Source: an uncultured Prevotella sp.
Lineage (GTDB): Bacteria > Bacteroidota > Bacteroidia > Bacteroidales > Bacteroidaceae
Reading direction: 5' to 3'
Assembly: GCA_937906765.1 (NCBI GenBank)
Contig: CALCUV010000339.1
Span: 1 to 5,245 of the forward strand
DNA length: 5,245 nucleotides
The position numbers and the translations under genes are program-made. Below the pieces are notes generated by a model. The model was not told the DNA's origin. It made no database searches and worked only from the letters and a program-made list of their open reading frames with translations. Of the stretch, positions 1 to 5,245 are shown one piece after another. Position 1 is the first letter of the stretch, and each line of letters starts with the position of its first letter.

Positions 1-104
1 CCATCATCTGCAACGTCGGTTCCGTCACCTTCCCCAAGCAGGGCAACCCGCCTTCATTCGCCGTGTATGAAAACGGGAAAATAAAATTAGTCAAGGCTCA
101 ATAA
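1..104 (+). CDS. yfcE: YfcE-type metallophosphoesterase, C-terminal end only
   Basis: This is the last 33 codons and the stop of a gene that begins left of the window. The frame starts at base 3 and ends in TAA at 102-104. The visible peptide contains NVGSVTFPKQGNPPSFAVYE. It resembles the C-terminal segment of the YfcE/MJ0936 phosphodiesterase family, in which an NPGSVS-PKGGNP-S motif forms a late strand-loop near the metal site. Family members are small cytoplasmic metal-dependent phosphodiesterases of about 160-185 residues; they cleave model phosphodiesters and their physiological substrate is often unknown. None of the metal-ligand His/Asp residues are in view, so the call rests on this tail alone. 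It is the only plus-strand gene here and runs convergently toward the export lipoprotein gene. An intrinsic terminator starts six bases after the stop codon. Confidence 0.72.
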   Translation, partial: IICNVGSVTFPKQGNPPSFAVYENGKIKLVKAQ

Positions 105-109
105 CTAAT

Positions 110-140
110 GAAATCCCCATATAGGGTGATTTCGTTTTTC
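110..140 (+). terminator. Rho-independent terminator of the yfcE-like gene
   Basis: GAAATC plus CCC (110-118) pairs with GGG (124-126) and GATTTC (128-133). There is one bulged T at 127 and a five-base loop. A run of five T follows after a single G (135-139). The position directly behind the stop at 104 and the T-run on the plus strand fit termination of the phosphodiesterase transcript. Confidence 0.8.
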
Positions 141-316
141 TGTTTCTCACAGCCCGGAGAGAGAGATTGCTTCGCTTGTATGTAATCCACGTGTTAGGAG
201 ATTTTGAACAGAAGAACAAAAGTAGATAATTAAATGCGGCTCTTTTTTTCTTATGTCACAAAAACAGGATTGTACATCTGGCAATATATAGATTTAAGAG
301 AAACTTGAAGATGCAG

Positions 317-365
317 GAAAAAGAGAAGCGAGGGCGCATCGTGGGGAATGGATGCGCTCTCGCTT
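317..365 (-). terminator. Rho-independent terminator of the polysaccharide export gene
   Basis: A 15-base stem is formed by 326-340 and 351-365, perfect except for one G-T pair, around a 10-base loop. On the minus strand the hairpin is followed by CTCTTTTTCC (complement of 317-325). It lies about 30 bases beyond the stop of the minus-strand gene ending at 397. The plus-strand side has only a three-T tail, so termination should mainly act on minus-strand transcripts. It implies that no further gene is cotranscribed downstream. Confidence 0.85.
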
Positions 366-396
366 TGGTGTGTGTGAAGGCTATGGGGGATGGTGA

Positions 397-1188
397 TTAC
401 CAGTTCTTAATGAGGATGATTGTTGTGGTTATGAATGAGAGAAGCGAGAGCCAAGTTGAGATTTGGCGGATGCTGTTACCATTGTTGGTTGACTGGTTGC
501 TCTTAACCTCATTGGGCTGGACATAGACAACGTCGTTTTGCTTGAGGTAATAAACGGGGGATGCCATGACGCTCTTTGAGCGGAGGTCAACGTGATAGTT
601 AGTTACTTGACCGTTTTCGGTTCGCATCACGAGGACATTGTTACGGTCGCCCTGAATGGTGAGGTCGCCCGCCATGCCGATGACTTCAAGGAGAGTGACG
701 TTGTCACGATTGAGAAGGAAGCGGTTGGGGGTCTTTACTTCGCCAAGCACGGTTACGTAATGATTTACTGGGTTGATGGTGACGATGGCGTCGTTAAGCA
801 GGCCTGCGCGCAATTTTTCCTGAATCGTTGTGGTGAGCTCGGCACGCGTCTTGCCCTCTGCCTTGACTTGCCCAATGCCTGGGAGGTCGATCATGCCGTT
901 GGGCTCAACCGTATAATATGACATTTGGTTGGAGTAATTTTGCCCAGTGATTGCCCCTGCCTGCATGGTGACGATGGGGAGATTGAAACTCACGGCGGCG
1001 TCGGGGGTGAGACTGCTGGTGACGACGATGGTCATGCGGTCGCCAGGTTGGAAGGTGAGATAGTCAACACTTTGTGTGGCGATGACCTCTGTTGCTGAAA
1101 GGTCTTGGAAATAAACTACCTTTTCCTTCGTGTTACATGATGCAAACACGAGTGTGGCGAGGGCGAGAAGAAGGGGTATCTTTTTCAT
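397..1188 (-). CDS. Wza-like polysaccharide export outer-membrane lipoprotein
   Basis: The product has 263 residues. A lipoprotein signal peptide comes first: KK at 2-3, a hydrophobic core, and a lipobox ending FASC with the lipidated cysteine at 18. A polysaccharide export (Poly_export/BexD-CtrA-Wza) domain covers about residues 40-140 and includes LTFQPGDRMTI at 44-54 and the VEPNGMIDLPGIGQVKAEGKT stretch at 94-114. An SLBB-type domain follows from about 144 (VTVLGEVKTPNRFLL) to the LKQNDVVYVQPN strand ending near 226. A hydrophobic helix at about 246-260 sits at the C-terminus, as is usual for short Bacteroidota members. Wza-family proteins form an outer-membrane ring that passes capsular or exopolysaccharide from the periplasm to the surface. 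The usual partner, a Wzc-type chain-length/tyrosine kinase protein, is not next to it: a terminator follows directly, and the gene upstream is a helicase. The ATG at 1186-1188 is chosen because it starts the signal peptide; the leader is A-rich with no Shine-Dalgarno sequence. Confidence 0.9.
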   Translation of the reverse strand: MKKIPLLLALATLVFASCNTKEKVVYFQDLSATEVIATQSVDYLTFQPGDRMTIVVTSSLTPDAAVSFNLPIVTMQAGAITGQNYSNQMSYYTVEPNGMIDLPGIGQVKAEGKTRAELTTTIQEKLRAGLLNDAIVTINPVNHYVTVLGEVKTPNRFLLNRDNVTLLEVIGMAGDLTIQGDRNNVLVMRTENGQVTNYHVDLRSKSVMASPVYYLKQNDVVYVQPNEVKSNQSTNNGNSIRQISTWLSLLSFITTTIILIKNW

Positions 1189-1238
1189 TTCGTTGATGTT
1201 TTTTATCTTTAAGCGGATTAAAAAACTGTAATATGTTG

Positions 1239-1246
1239 CAAAATTA
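1239..1246 (-). promoter_or_regulatory. Candidate Bacteroidota -7 box for the export lipoprotein gene
   Basis: The minus strand reads TAATTTTG here, an exact match to the Bacteroidota -7 consensus TAnnTTTG, in an AT-rich stretch about 50 bases upstream of the ATG at 1188. This would give a leader of roughly 45 bases. I found no convincing TTTG -33 element 19-21 bases further upstream, so the box is only a candidate. Its place between the heptamer inverted repeat and the gene suggests the lipoprotein gene is transcribed independently of the helicase. Confidence 0.4.
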
Positions 1247-1291
1247 ATTATAATATTTCACATACGTTGGGTTTGCAGTGAGATATTTGAT

Positions 1292-1361
1292 GGGAACGAT
1301 TAACGGTGAAAGTTTAAGATGAAAGGTGAACGAGGAAAGATTAACGATTAACGTTTTAACG
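1292..1361. repeat. Degenerate heptamer array, left arm
   Basis: Ten consecutive units can be read on the plus strand, mostly seven bases long, with one of six (1313-1318) and one of eight (1354-1361). Typical units are ATTAACG, GTGAAAG, GTGAACG and ATGAAAG. Nine of ten end in AA[AC]G, and the six-base unit ends in AAG. ATTAACG occurs three times (1299-1305, 1340-1346, 1347-1353). No coding function is evident. The same units recur in opposite orientation at 1405-1440. Confidence 0.75.
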
Positions 1362-1432
1362 AAGAGGCTGGCGCAATGCTGTCACTCCGCATGGTCTTTT
1401 TAAACTTTCACCGTTCACCTTTCACCGTTAAT
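1299..1432. repeat. Inverted repeat made by the two heptamer arms
   Basis: Several perfect pairings exist between the arms. Bases 1302-1317 match the reverse complement of 1400-1415 (16 of 16). Bases 1299-1312 match that of 1419-1432 (14 of 14). Bases 1320-1332 match that of 1412-1424 (13 of 13). They compete for overlapping segments, so more than one hairpin register is possible. A non-repetitive core of about 40 bases (1362-1399) lies between the arms and contains a small ATGC/GCAT hairpin at 1376-1379 and 1389-1392. The structure could act as a 3'-end hairpin of helicase mRNA, or be a small mobile repeat unit; it lacks a clear T-run for intrinsic termination. Confidence 0.7.
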
Positions 1433-1440
1433 ACGTTACT
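1405..1440. repeat. Degenerate heptamer array, right arm, inverted
   Basis: Five units of the heptamer family appear here as reverse complements, with one extra base at 1433. Read on the minus strand from 1440 downward they are AGTAACG, ATTAACG, GTGAAAG, GTGAACG and GTGAAAG. The first unit overlaps the helicase stop codon (1436-1438), so the array starts within the last codons of that gene and fills its immediate 3' untranslated region. Confidence 0.72.
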
Positions 1441-2785
1441 TTCTCATTTCCTCAATGAGAGTTTTCATGCCTTTTATCTTTTCGTTTTTGATACGCTGAA
1501 GGACGGGTGTGACGACGCTTCGGTTTACGGCAACGTAGGCATAATTAGGTGCGACTTCGATGCGACCGATGTCTGAGGCAAGGGCGCCTCCCTTTTTGCA
1601 AAGAAAACCAACGATGTCCATTTTTGAGAGTTTATCACGCTTGCCTCGACCGATGTAGAGGGTTGTCCATGATGAGGGTGTGGGCGCAATGGGGACTGCG
1701 TCAACGTCAAGCGGAGCAAAGGCGGAGGGATAAAATGGTGGCAGGATTTCTTCAGGACCGAGGATGAGATGAATGCTTCCTCCTCGTGTCCAGCGAGCGG
1801 TGCGCCCAGAACGATGCGTGAGCGTTTCTTCATCGGGGGGAAGATGATAATGAATGACCGCACCCACTTCGGGAATGTCAAGTCCGCGTGCGGCTAAATC
1901 GGTGGCTATAAGGATGTTGGTGCTTCCTGCTCGAAACTTATATAAGGCGCGCTCTCGTGACTCTTGCTCCATTCCGCCATGATAACACGAGAGATGGAAA
2001 TGGAGTTTGTGAAGATGTGTGTAAATGCGTTCGGCGCTTTCACGATGTGCCACAAAGACAATGCTGGGCACCCCCTTAAGATGAGAGAGCAGGCGGGAAA
2101 GCGTGTTTAATTTGTCTTTCTCAGGAGAAGGCGTGACATGCCATGTGACGGAGTTTTTCGGACCTTCATCCGAGGGCGAGGTTATGTAATTGAGCGTTTG
2201 AGCGCTTCGCCATCTTTTGAAGAGGAAGGAATCGTCGGTTTGTTCGTCACGAAGCGCTGTTGCGGAAGTAAAGACAACCTGCTTGATAAACTTTAATTGC
2301 TTCATGATGGCCTCCATCTCAGCCATAAAACCGAGTTCGAGACATTTGTCAAACTCGTCAATGATAAGCGTTGTGACAAGACCACCGATAATGTTTTCCT
2401 TCATCAAATGGTCATTAAGACGTCCGGGGGTGGTAAACACAACATGAGGTTTAACGGCATTAAGTTTGCGATGTTCCTCCATTGTGGGGCGTCCGCCATG
2501 AAGCGCCAGGGAGCGGAAGGGTGTCTTCATGCGTTTGAATACATCGTCCGTCTGTTGTGCCAATTCGCGAGAAGGGACTATTACAAGAATTTGTAAATAG
2601 TCTTTCGTTGACGTTGACGTTTCTAACTTGGTTATTATAGGAAGCAGAAATGCCATTGTCTTGCCACTACCCGTGGGTGAAAGCAAGACTATGTCTTTAC
2701 CCTTTGACACCTCTTCATACATACTTTTCTGCATGAGGGTCAATTGGGTAAAGCCCATTCGTTGTAGTATCTCTTGATGGTGCAT
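1436..2785 (-). CDS. DEAD-box ATP-dependent RNA helicase with DbpA-type RNA-binding tail
   Basis: The product has 449 residues and carries the full order of superfamily 2 motifs. A reduced Q motif GFTQLTLMQ is at 11-19, Walker A SPTGSGKT at 36-43, Ia PSRELA at 71-76, and Ib TPGR at 119-122. Motif II is at 143-146 and reads DEFD instead of DEAD. Motif III SAT is at 174-176, motif V ATDLAARGLDIP at 294-305, and motif VI HRSGRTAR at 324-331. Residues about 374-447 (LYIGRGKRDKLSKMDIVGFL, then IGRIEVAPNYAYVAV) match the DbpA RNA-binding domain, which in E. coli DbpA binds 23S rRNA hairpin 92. The likely role is cytoplasmic RNA remodelling in ribosome assembly, but the rRNA target is inferred from that domain only. 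The ATG at 2783-2785 is the first in frame after a stop at 2834-2836. No Shine-Dalgarno sequence is present. The octamer array begins 12 bases upstream of the start, and the heptamer array touches the stop. Confidence 0.92.
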   Translation of the reverse strand: MHHQEILQRMGFTQLTLMQKSMYEEVSKGKDIVLLSPTGSGKTMAFLLPIITKLETSTSTKDYLQILVIVPSRELAQQTDDVFKRMKTPFRSLALHGGRPTMEEHRKLNAVKPHVVFTTPGRLNDHLMKENIIGGLVTTLIIDEFDKCLELGFMAEMEAIMKQLKFIKQVVFTSATALRDEQTDDSFLFKRWRSAQTLNYITSPSDEGPKNSVTWHVTPSPEKDKLNTLSRLLSHLKGVPSIVFVAHRESAERIYTHLHKLHFHLSCYHGGMEQESRERALYKFRAGSTNILIATDLAARGLDIPEVGAVIHYHLPPDEETLTHRSGRTARWTRGGSIHLILGPEEILPPFYPSAFAPLDVDAVPIAPTPSSWTTLYIGRGKRDKLSKMDIVGFLCKKGGALASDIGRIEVAPNYAYVAVNRSVVTPVLQRIKNEKIKGMKTLIEEMRK

Positions 2786-2796
2786 AAGGTGGGAGG

Positions 2797-2860
2797 AGGT
2801 TGGGAGGTTCTGAAGTTGAGTGGTTAGGAAGTTCTAAGATTCTGAGGTTATGAAGTCATG
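2797..2860. repeat. Eight-copy degenerate octamer array in the helicase leader
   Basis: Exactly 64 bases divide into eight units of eight with no indels. On the plus strand they begin at 2797, 2805, 2813, 2821, 2829, 2837, 2845 and 2853. The consensus is A[AG]GTTNNG; examples are AGGTTCTG, AAGTTGAG, AAGTTCTA, AGGTTATG and AAGTCATG. Deviations are a first-base T in unit 4, GATT in unit 6, GTCA in unit 8 and a final A in unit 5. The helicase transcript would carry it as A- and pyrimidine-rich units of the form CNNAACYT, probably with little structure, between any upstream promoter and the start codon at 2785. Confidence 0.75.
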
Positions 2861-2880
2861 CGGGACGAGACTCCGGATGG

Positions 2881-2901
2881 CACTACTCACTACTCTCTAC
2901 T
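2881..2901. repeat. Three tandem heptamers CACTACT/CACTACT/CTCTACT
   Basis: Two identical seven-base units (2881-2887, 2888-2894) are followed by a third differing at one base (2895-2901). The unit sequence is unrelated to the heptamers at 1292-1440. It lies between the octamer array and the terminator hairpin of citrate synthase. Confidence 0.6.
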
Positions 2902-2944
2902 AACAACAAGACAAGTTGACGAAGATGCACTCCTCATCAACTTG
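2901..2944 (-). terminator. Probable terminator of the citrate synthase gene
   Basis: CAAGTTGA (2912-2919) pairs perfectly with TCAACTTG (2937-2944), and two further pairs form inside one C-A mismatch. On the minus strand the hairpin is followed by TCTTGTTGTTAG, which is T-rich but not an unbroken run. It starts 17 bases after the stop of the minus-strand gene ending at 2961. This makes read-through into the helicase less likely, though the imperfect tail leaves termination efficiency uncertain. Confidence 0.6.
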
Positions 2945-2960
2945 CTAATTATTCTTTCAA

Positions 2961-4307
2961 TTATCTATTTTCAAGGGGAACGTAACTCATTTCGTCAACC
3001 ACACAGCGATAAGCAGGACGTATGATACGCTTGCCCTCGAAGTTTAATTCTTCATTGCGGTGTGCACACCAACCTACGATACGTGCCATAGCGAAGAGTG
3101 GCGTATATATTTCTTGAGGAATGCCAATCATGTCATAAACAAATCCTGAGTAAAGGTCAATATTTGCACATAACTTTTTCTTATCCCCACGAACCTCGTA
3201 GAATGTTTCAATGGCCAATCGCTCAAGGCGTTCGAGGAAAGCAAATTCGCGATCACGTCCCTTTTCATGTGCCAACTCGCGAGCCATTTCCTTAAGCAAA
3301 AGTGCACGGGGGTCGGACAGCGTATATACAGCATGACCGATTCCGTAAATAAGCCCTGCTCGGTCATAAACTTCCTTGCGAAGGAGGCGGGTGAGATAAC
3401 GCTTGATTTCTAATTCATCTTCCCAATTACAGATGTTCTTCTTCAAGTGTTCAACCATATCGGTTACTTTAATGTTGGCACCACCGTGCTTGGGACCTTT
3501 CAAAGAACCAATACCTGCTGCGATTGATGAATACGTATCCGTTCCTGTTGAAGAGGTTACACGAACTGTAAACGTAGAGTTATTACCACCACCATGCTCT
3601 GCATGAAGTATGAGCAAAAGGTCAAGCGTACGTGCTTCGAGGTTGGTAAAGCCTTTACCCTTAAGCATATAAAGGAAGTTTTCGGCTATAGAATAATTGG
3701 CTTGAGCATGTCGAATGTGAAGCGAACGCCCCAAGGACTTATGGCGCAACATATTGTAGGCATAAGCAATGATTGTTGGGAACTTCGACACGAGTTCTAC
3801 ACTCTGACGCATCAAGTTGTCACGCGAAGTGTCATCGGGAGTGGTATCGAAAGTATACAATTCCAAGACACTGCGTGAAAGGATGTTCATGATGTTGTTG
3901 CCTTCCAACTCAATGATGTGTAAGATAGTCTTTTGCTCCAAGGGCATGTTATTAATCAACAATGCTCGGAAGTCTTGAAGTTCCTCAGGGTCGGGCAACT
4001 TTCCTGAAAGAAGGAGATAGGCAATTTCTTCAAAACCAAAACGCTTCTCATTCATAATAGCATGAGCAAGGTCCTGGATTTCATAACCTCTGTAATATAA
4101 TTGACCGTCAATGGGTTTCAATCCGTCGGTTGTACGTTCATAACCAACAACATTACCAATGTTCGTGAGTCCCACTAACACCCCTGTCCCATCTTCATTA
4201 CGCAACCCACGCTTTACGTCAAGTTTCTGAAATAAGTCAGCATCAATTTTGATGCAACTCTTCATCTCGTCAGAGAGTTTGTAAACAATATATTCTTTCT
4301 TCTTCAT
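2961..4307 (-). CDS. gltA: Citrate synthase
   Basis: The product has 448 residues and condenses oxaloacetate with acetyl-CoA to citrate in the cytoplasm, the entry step of the TCA cycle. The catalytic triad is visible: His274 in GPKHGGAN, His325 in YGIGHAVY, and Asp384 in NIDLYSGFVY, corresponding to E. coli His264, His305 and Asp362. His238 in LHAEHGGGNNSTFTVR (234-249) matches E. coli His229. Arg334 (SDPRA) and Arg409 (MARIVGWCAHR) fit the oxaloacetate-binding arginines. About 60 residues precede the conserved core; a start like MKKKEYIVYKLS and the phrase GLRNEDGTGVLVGLT are familiar from Bacteroides/Prevotella enzymes. The ATG at 4305-4307 is secured by an in-frame stop at 4314-4316 just upstream. 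The isocitrate dehydrogenase gene ends 88 bases upstream on the same strand, so the two are probably coexpressed. A probable terminator follows at 2901-2944. Confidence 0.95.
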   Translation of the reverse strand: MKKKEYIVYKLSDEMKSCIKIDADLFQKLDVKRGLRNEDGTGVLVGLTNIGNVVGYERTTDGLKPIDGQLYYRGYEIQDLAHAIMNEKRFGFEEIAYLLLSGKLPDPEELQDFRALLINNMPLEQKTILHIIELEGNNIMNILSRSVLELYTFDTTPDDTSRDNLMRQSVELVSKFPTIIAYAYNMLRHKSLGRSLHIRHAQANYSIAENFLYMLKGKGFTNLEARTLDLLLILHAEHGGGNNSTFTVRVTSSTGTDTYSSIAAGIGSLKGPKHGGANIKVTDMVEHLKKNICNWEDELEIKRYLTRLLRKEVYDRAGLIYGIGHAVYTLSDPRALLLKEMARELAHEKGRDREFAFLERLERLAIETFYEVRGDKKKLCANIDLYSGFVYDMIGIPQEIYTPLFAMARIVGWCAHRNEELNFEGKRIIRPAYRCVVDEMSYVPLENR

Positions 4308-4395
4308 GTATAGTCAATAGTCTAATAATAGTGTGTTGTAGATTGAAAATTAAGTTTGCGTGAATAGAGAGAAAAAGGTTCCATTAATCACTCAC

Positions 4396-5245
4396 TTAAT
4401 TTGATTGAATAAATGCCACAAGTTTTTCAGCAAATTCACTTGTACCCAACGGTTTACCATTTATCATAAAGCGAGCCAAATCGTTAGTGGCATAACCATT
4501 TTCAAATGATGTCTCAAGCGCTTTGTAAATGCAATCAGCCGCTTCTTTCCAACCTATAAACTCAAGCATCATGACAGCAGACAATATGATGGAACAAGGA
4601 TTAGCAATGTTTTTACCTGCAATGTCAGGCGCTGTGCCGTGAGTGGCTTCAAAAATTGCAGTCTTCGTGACGTAATTAATATTTGCTCCAGGAGCAATAC
4701 CTATGCCTCCAACTTGTGCTGCAAGCATATCGCTCACATAGTCCCCATTGAGATTGAGTGTTGCAATCACACTGTAAGTTTCAGGTTTTAACAACGCATT
4801 TTGAAGAAAGGCATCAGCAATACAATCATTGATAGTCAGTCTACCACTCTTAATTGCGTCTCCAAATTCACGCTCTGCAAGTTCGTATCCCCATTTTTTG
4901 AAACCACCTTCGGTAAATTTCATGATGTTACCCTTATGAACAAGAGTCACTGAAGGAAGGTTGTTTTCAAGAGCGTATAAACATGCCGAACGTACAAGGC
5001 GTTCTGTGCCTTCTTGCGATACGGGTTTGATGCCAAAAGCAGAAGTTTCAGGAAAGCGCACTTTACTCACTCCCATTTCTTCGTTCAGGAACTTATACAC
5101 CTTTTGTGCTTCAGGCGTACCAGCAGCCCACTCTATGCCTGCATAAATATCTTCCGTGTTTTCACGGAAAACAACCATATCGGTCAGTTCCGGCTGCTTG
5201 ACGGGAGAGGGAACGCCTTCAAAATAGCGCCCAGGACGCACACAG
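4396..5245 (-). CDS. icd: Isocitrate dehydrogenase, 5' end cut off by the window
   Basis: The frame enters at the right edge (first full codon 5244-5242, Cys) and gives 282 residues to TAA at 4396-4398. The GTG at 5239-5241 is an internal valine codon, not the start: [19 protein letters not shown] aligns with E. coli Icd from about residue 127, so some 125 N-terminal residues, including the serine phosphorylated in E. coli, lie outside. The enzyme oxidatively decarboxylates isocitrate to 2-oxoglutarate. Visible active-site parts are the RP arginine (E. coli Arg129), [14 protein letters not shown] (Arg153, Tyr160), [12 protein letters not shown] (Lys230), IADAFLQ (Asp283) and NLNGDYVSD (Asp307, Asp311). 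The segment between EFG and IADAFLQ is about 13 residues shorter than in E. coli. The coenzyme loop reads [15 protein letters not shown], with Asp and Ile where E. coli has the NADP-binding Lys344 and Tyr345, so NAD or dual use is plausible. Citrate synthase follows 88 bases downstream. Confidence 0.95.
   Translation of the reverse strand, partial: CVRPGRYFEGVPSPVKQPELTDMVVFRENTEDIYAGIEWAAGTPEAQKVYKFLNEEMGVSKVRFPETSAFGIKPVSQEGTERLVRSACLYALENNLPSVTLVHKGNIMKFTEGGFKKWGYELAEREFGDAIKSGRLTINDCIADAFLQNALLKPETYSVIATLNLNGDYVSDMLAAQVGGIGIAPGANINYVTKTAIFEATHGTAPDIAGKNIANPCSIILSAVMMLEFIGWKEAADCIYKALETSFENGYATNDLARFMINGKPLGTSEFAEKLVAFIQSN

Noticed and set aside
215..222. CAAAAGTA, which reads TACTTTTG on the minus strand and matches the -7 consensus.
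   Set aside because: No -33 element is visible, and a transcript from here would only run antisense into the phosphodiesterase terminator. A single eight-base degenerate match in AT-rich sequence is weak.
141..316. Gene-free stretch between the two terminators, checked for small RNAs, tRNAs and short coding regions.
   Set aside because: No cloverleaf, convincing promoter or start-plus-frame was found. The run of seven T near 244 is not preceded by a stable hairpin.
592..921. Plus-strand open frame of 109 codons opposite the export lipoprotein gene.
   Set aside because: It lies wholly antisense to a well-supported lipoprotein gene and shows no recognisable domain. The other antisense frames at 305-526, 1376-1767, 2217-2596, 3098-3295, 3403-3878 and 4961-5146 and the overlapping minus-strand frames at 1525-1881 and 3128-3367 were rejected for similar reasons.
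2794..2800. AGGAGGT on the plus strand, a perfect Shine-Dalgarno core; the helicase leader thus carries ACCTCCT, identical to the 16S anti-Shine-Dalgarno.
   Set aside because: No plus-strand start codon of a credible gene follows at the right distance, and a seven-base match inside a G/A-rich repeat-like stretch is easily due to chance.
1384..2880. ACTCCGCATGG (1384-1394) and ACTCCGGATGG (2870-2880), near-identical elements each in a small hairpin next to a repeat array.
   Set aside because: With two gaps of about 250 and 175 bases, roughly 0.3 such 10-of-11 matches are expected by chance, so a shared element cannot be claimed from this window alone.
4351..4358. Possible gltA promoter box TAATTTTC on the minus strand between icd and gltA.
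   Set aside because: The last base deviates from TAnnTTTG and there is only a weak TTTT at the -33 spacing, so it is not strong enough to list as a feature.
5239..5241. GTG that could be read as the start codon of isocitrate dehydrogenase.
   Set aside because: Conserved residues continue upstream (Cys codon at 5242-5244), and the alignment with E. coli Icd starts near residue 127, so this is an internal valine in a gene cut by the window edge.
1..5245. CRISPR array, insertion sequence, toxin-antitoxin pair or other defence or mobile system.
   Set aside because: No regularly spaced identical repeats, transposase or integrase motifs, target-site duplications or small paired genes are visible; the short repeats present are degenerate and have no spacers.

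Overview
The window looks like a chromosomal segment of a Bacteroidota bacterium, most likely Prevotella or a close relative. The grounds are the citrate synthase with its Bacteroides/Prevotella-type N-terminus, a single-gene polysaccharide export lipoprotein of the Bacteroidota kind, starts without Shine-Dalgarno sequences, and one candidate TAnnTTTG-type promoter box. The genus is inferred from remembered protein similarity, not from a search.

Layout from left to right. The 3' end of a YfcE-type phosphodiesterase gene (+ strand) ends at 104 and is followed by a clear intrinsic terminator. Positions 141-316 hold no gene that I can support. All other genes lie on the minus strand. A strong hairpin terminator (317-365) closes a wza-like polysaccharide export lipoprotein gene (397-1188), which has a possible promoter box of its own at 1239-1246. 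Between it and the next gene is an inverted set of degenerate heptamer repeats (1292-1440). Next comes a DEAD-box RNA helicase with a DbpA-type RNA-binding tail (1436-2785). Its 5' leader is filled by an eight-copy degenerate octamer array (2797-2860), with a short heptamer triplet (2881-2901) and a hairpin terminator (2901-2944) further upstream. Then come citrate synthase (2961-4307) and the C-terminal two thirds of isocitrate dehydrogenase (4396 to the window edge).

The two right-hand genes, transcribed icd then gltA, are the core of the oxidative branch of the TCA cycle, from oxaloacetate and acetyl-CoA to 2-oxoglutarate. Aconitase, the missing step, probably lies just beyond the right edge. 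The helicase, the export lipoprotein and the phosphodiesterase have no evident functional link to these genes or to each other.

The genes are ordinary housekeeping and envelope genes, and I do not see a new multi-gene system. The points most worth a second look are the short-period repeats on both sides of the helicase gene, the NAD-type coenzyme residues in isocitrate dehydrogenase, and the divergent motifs of the helicase.
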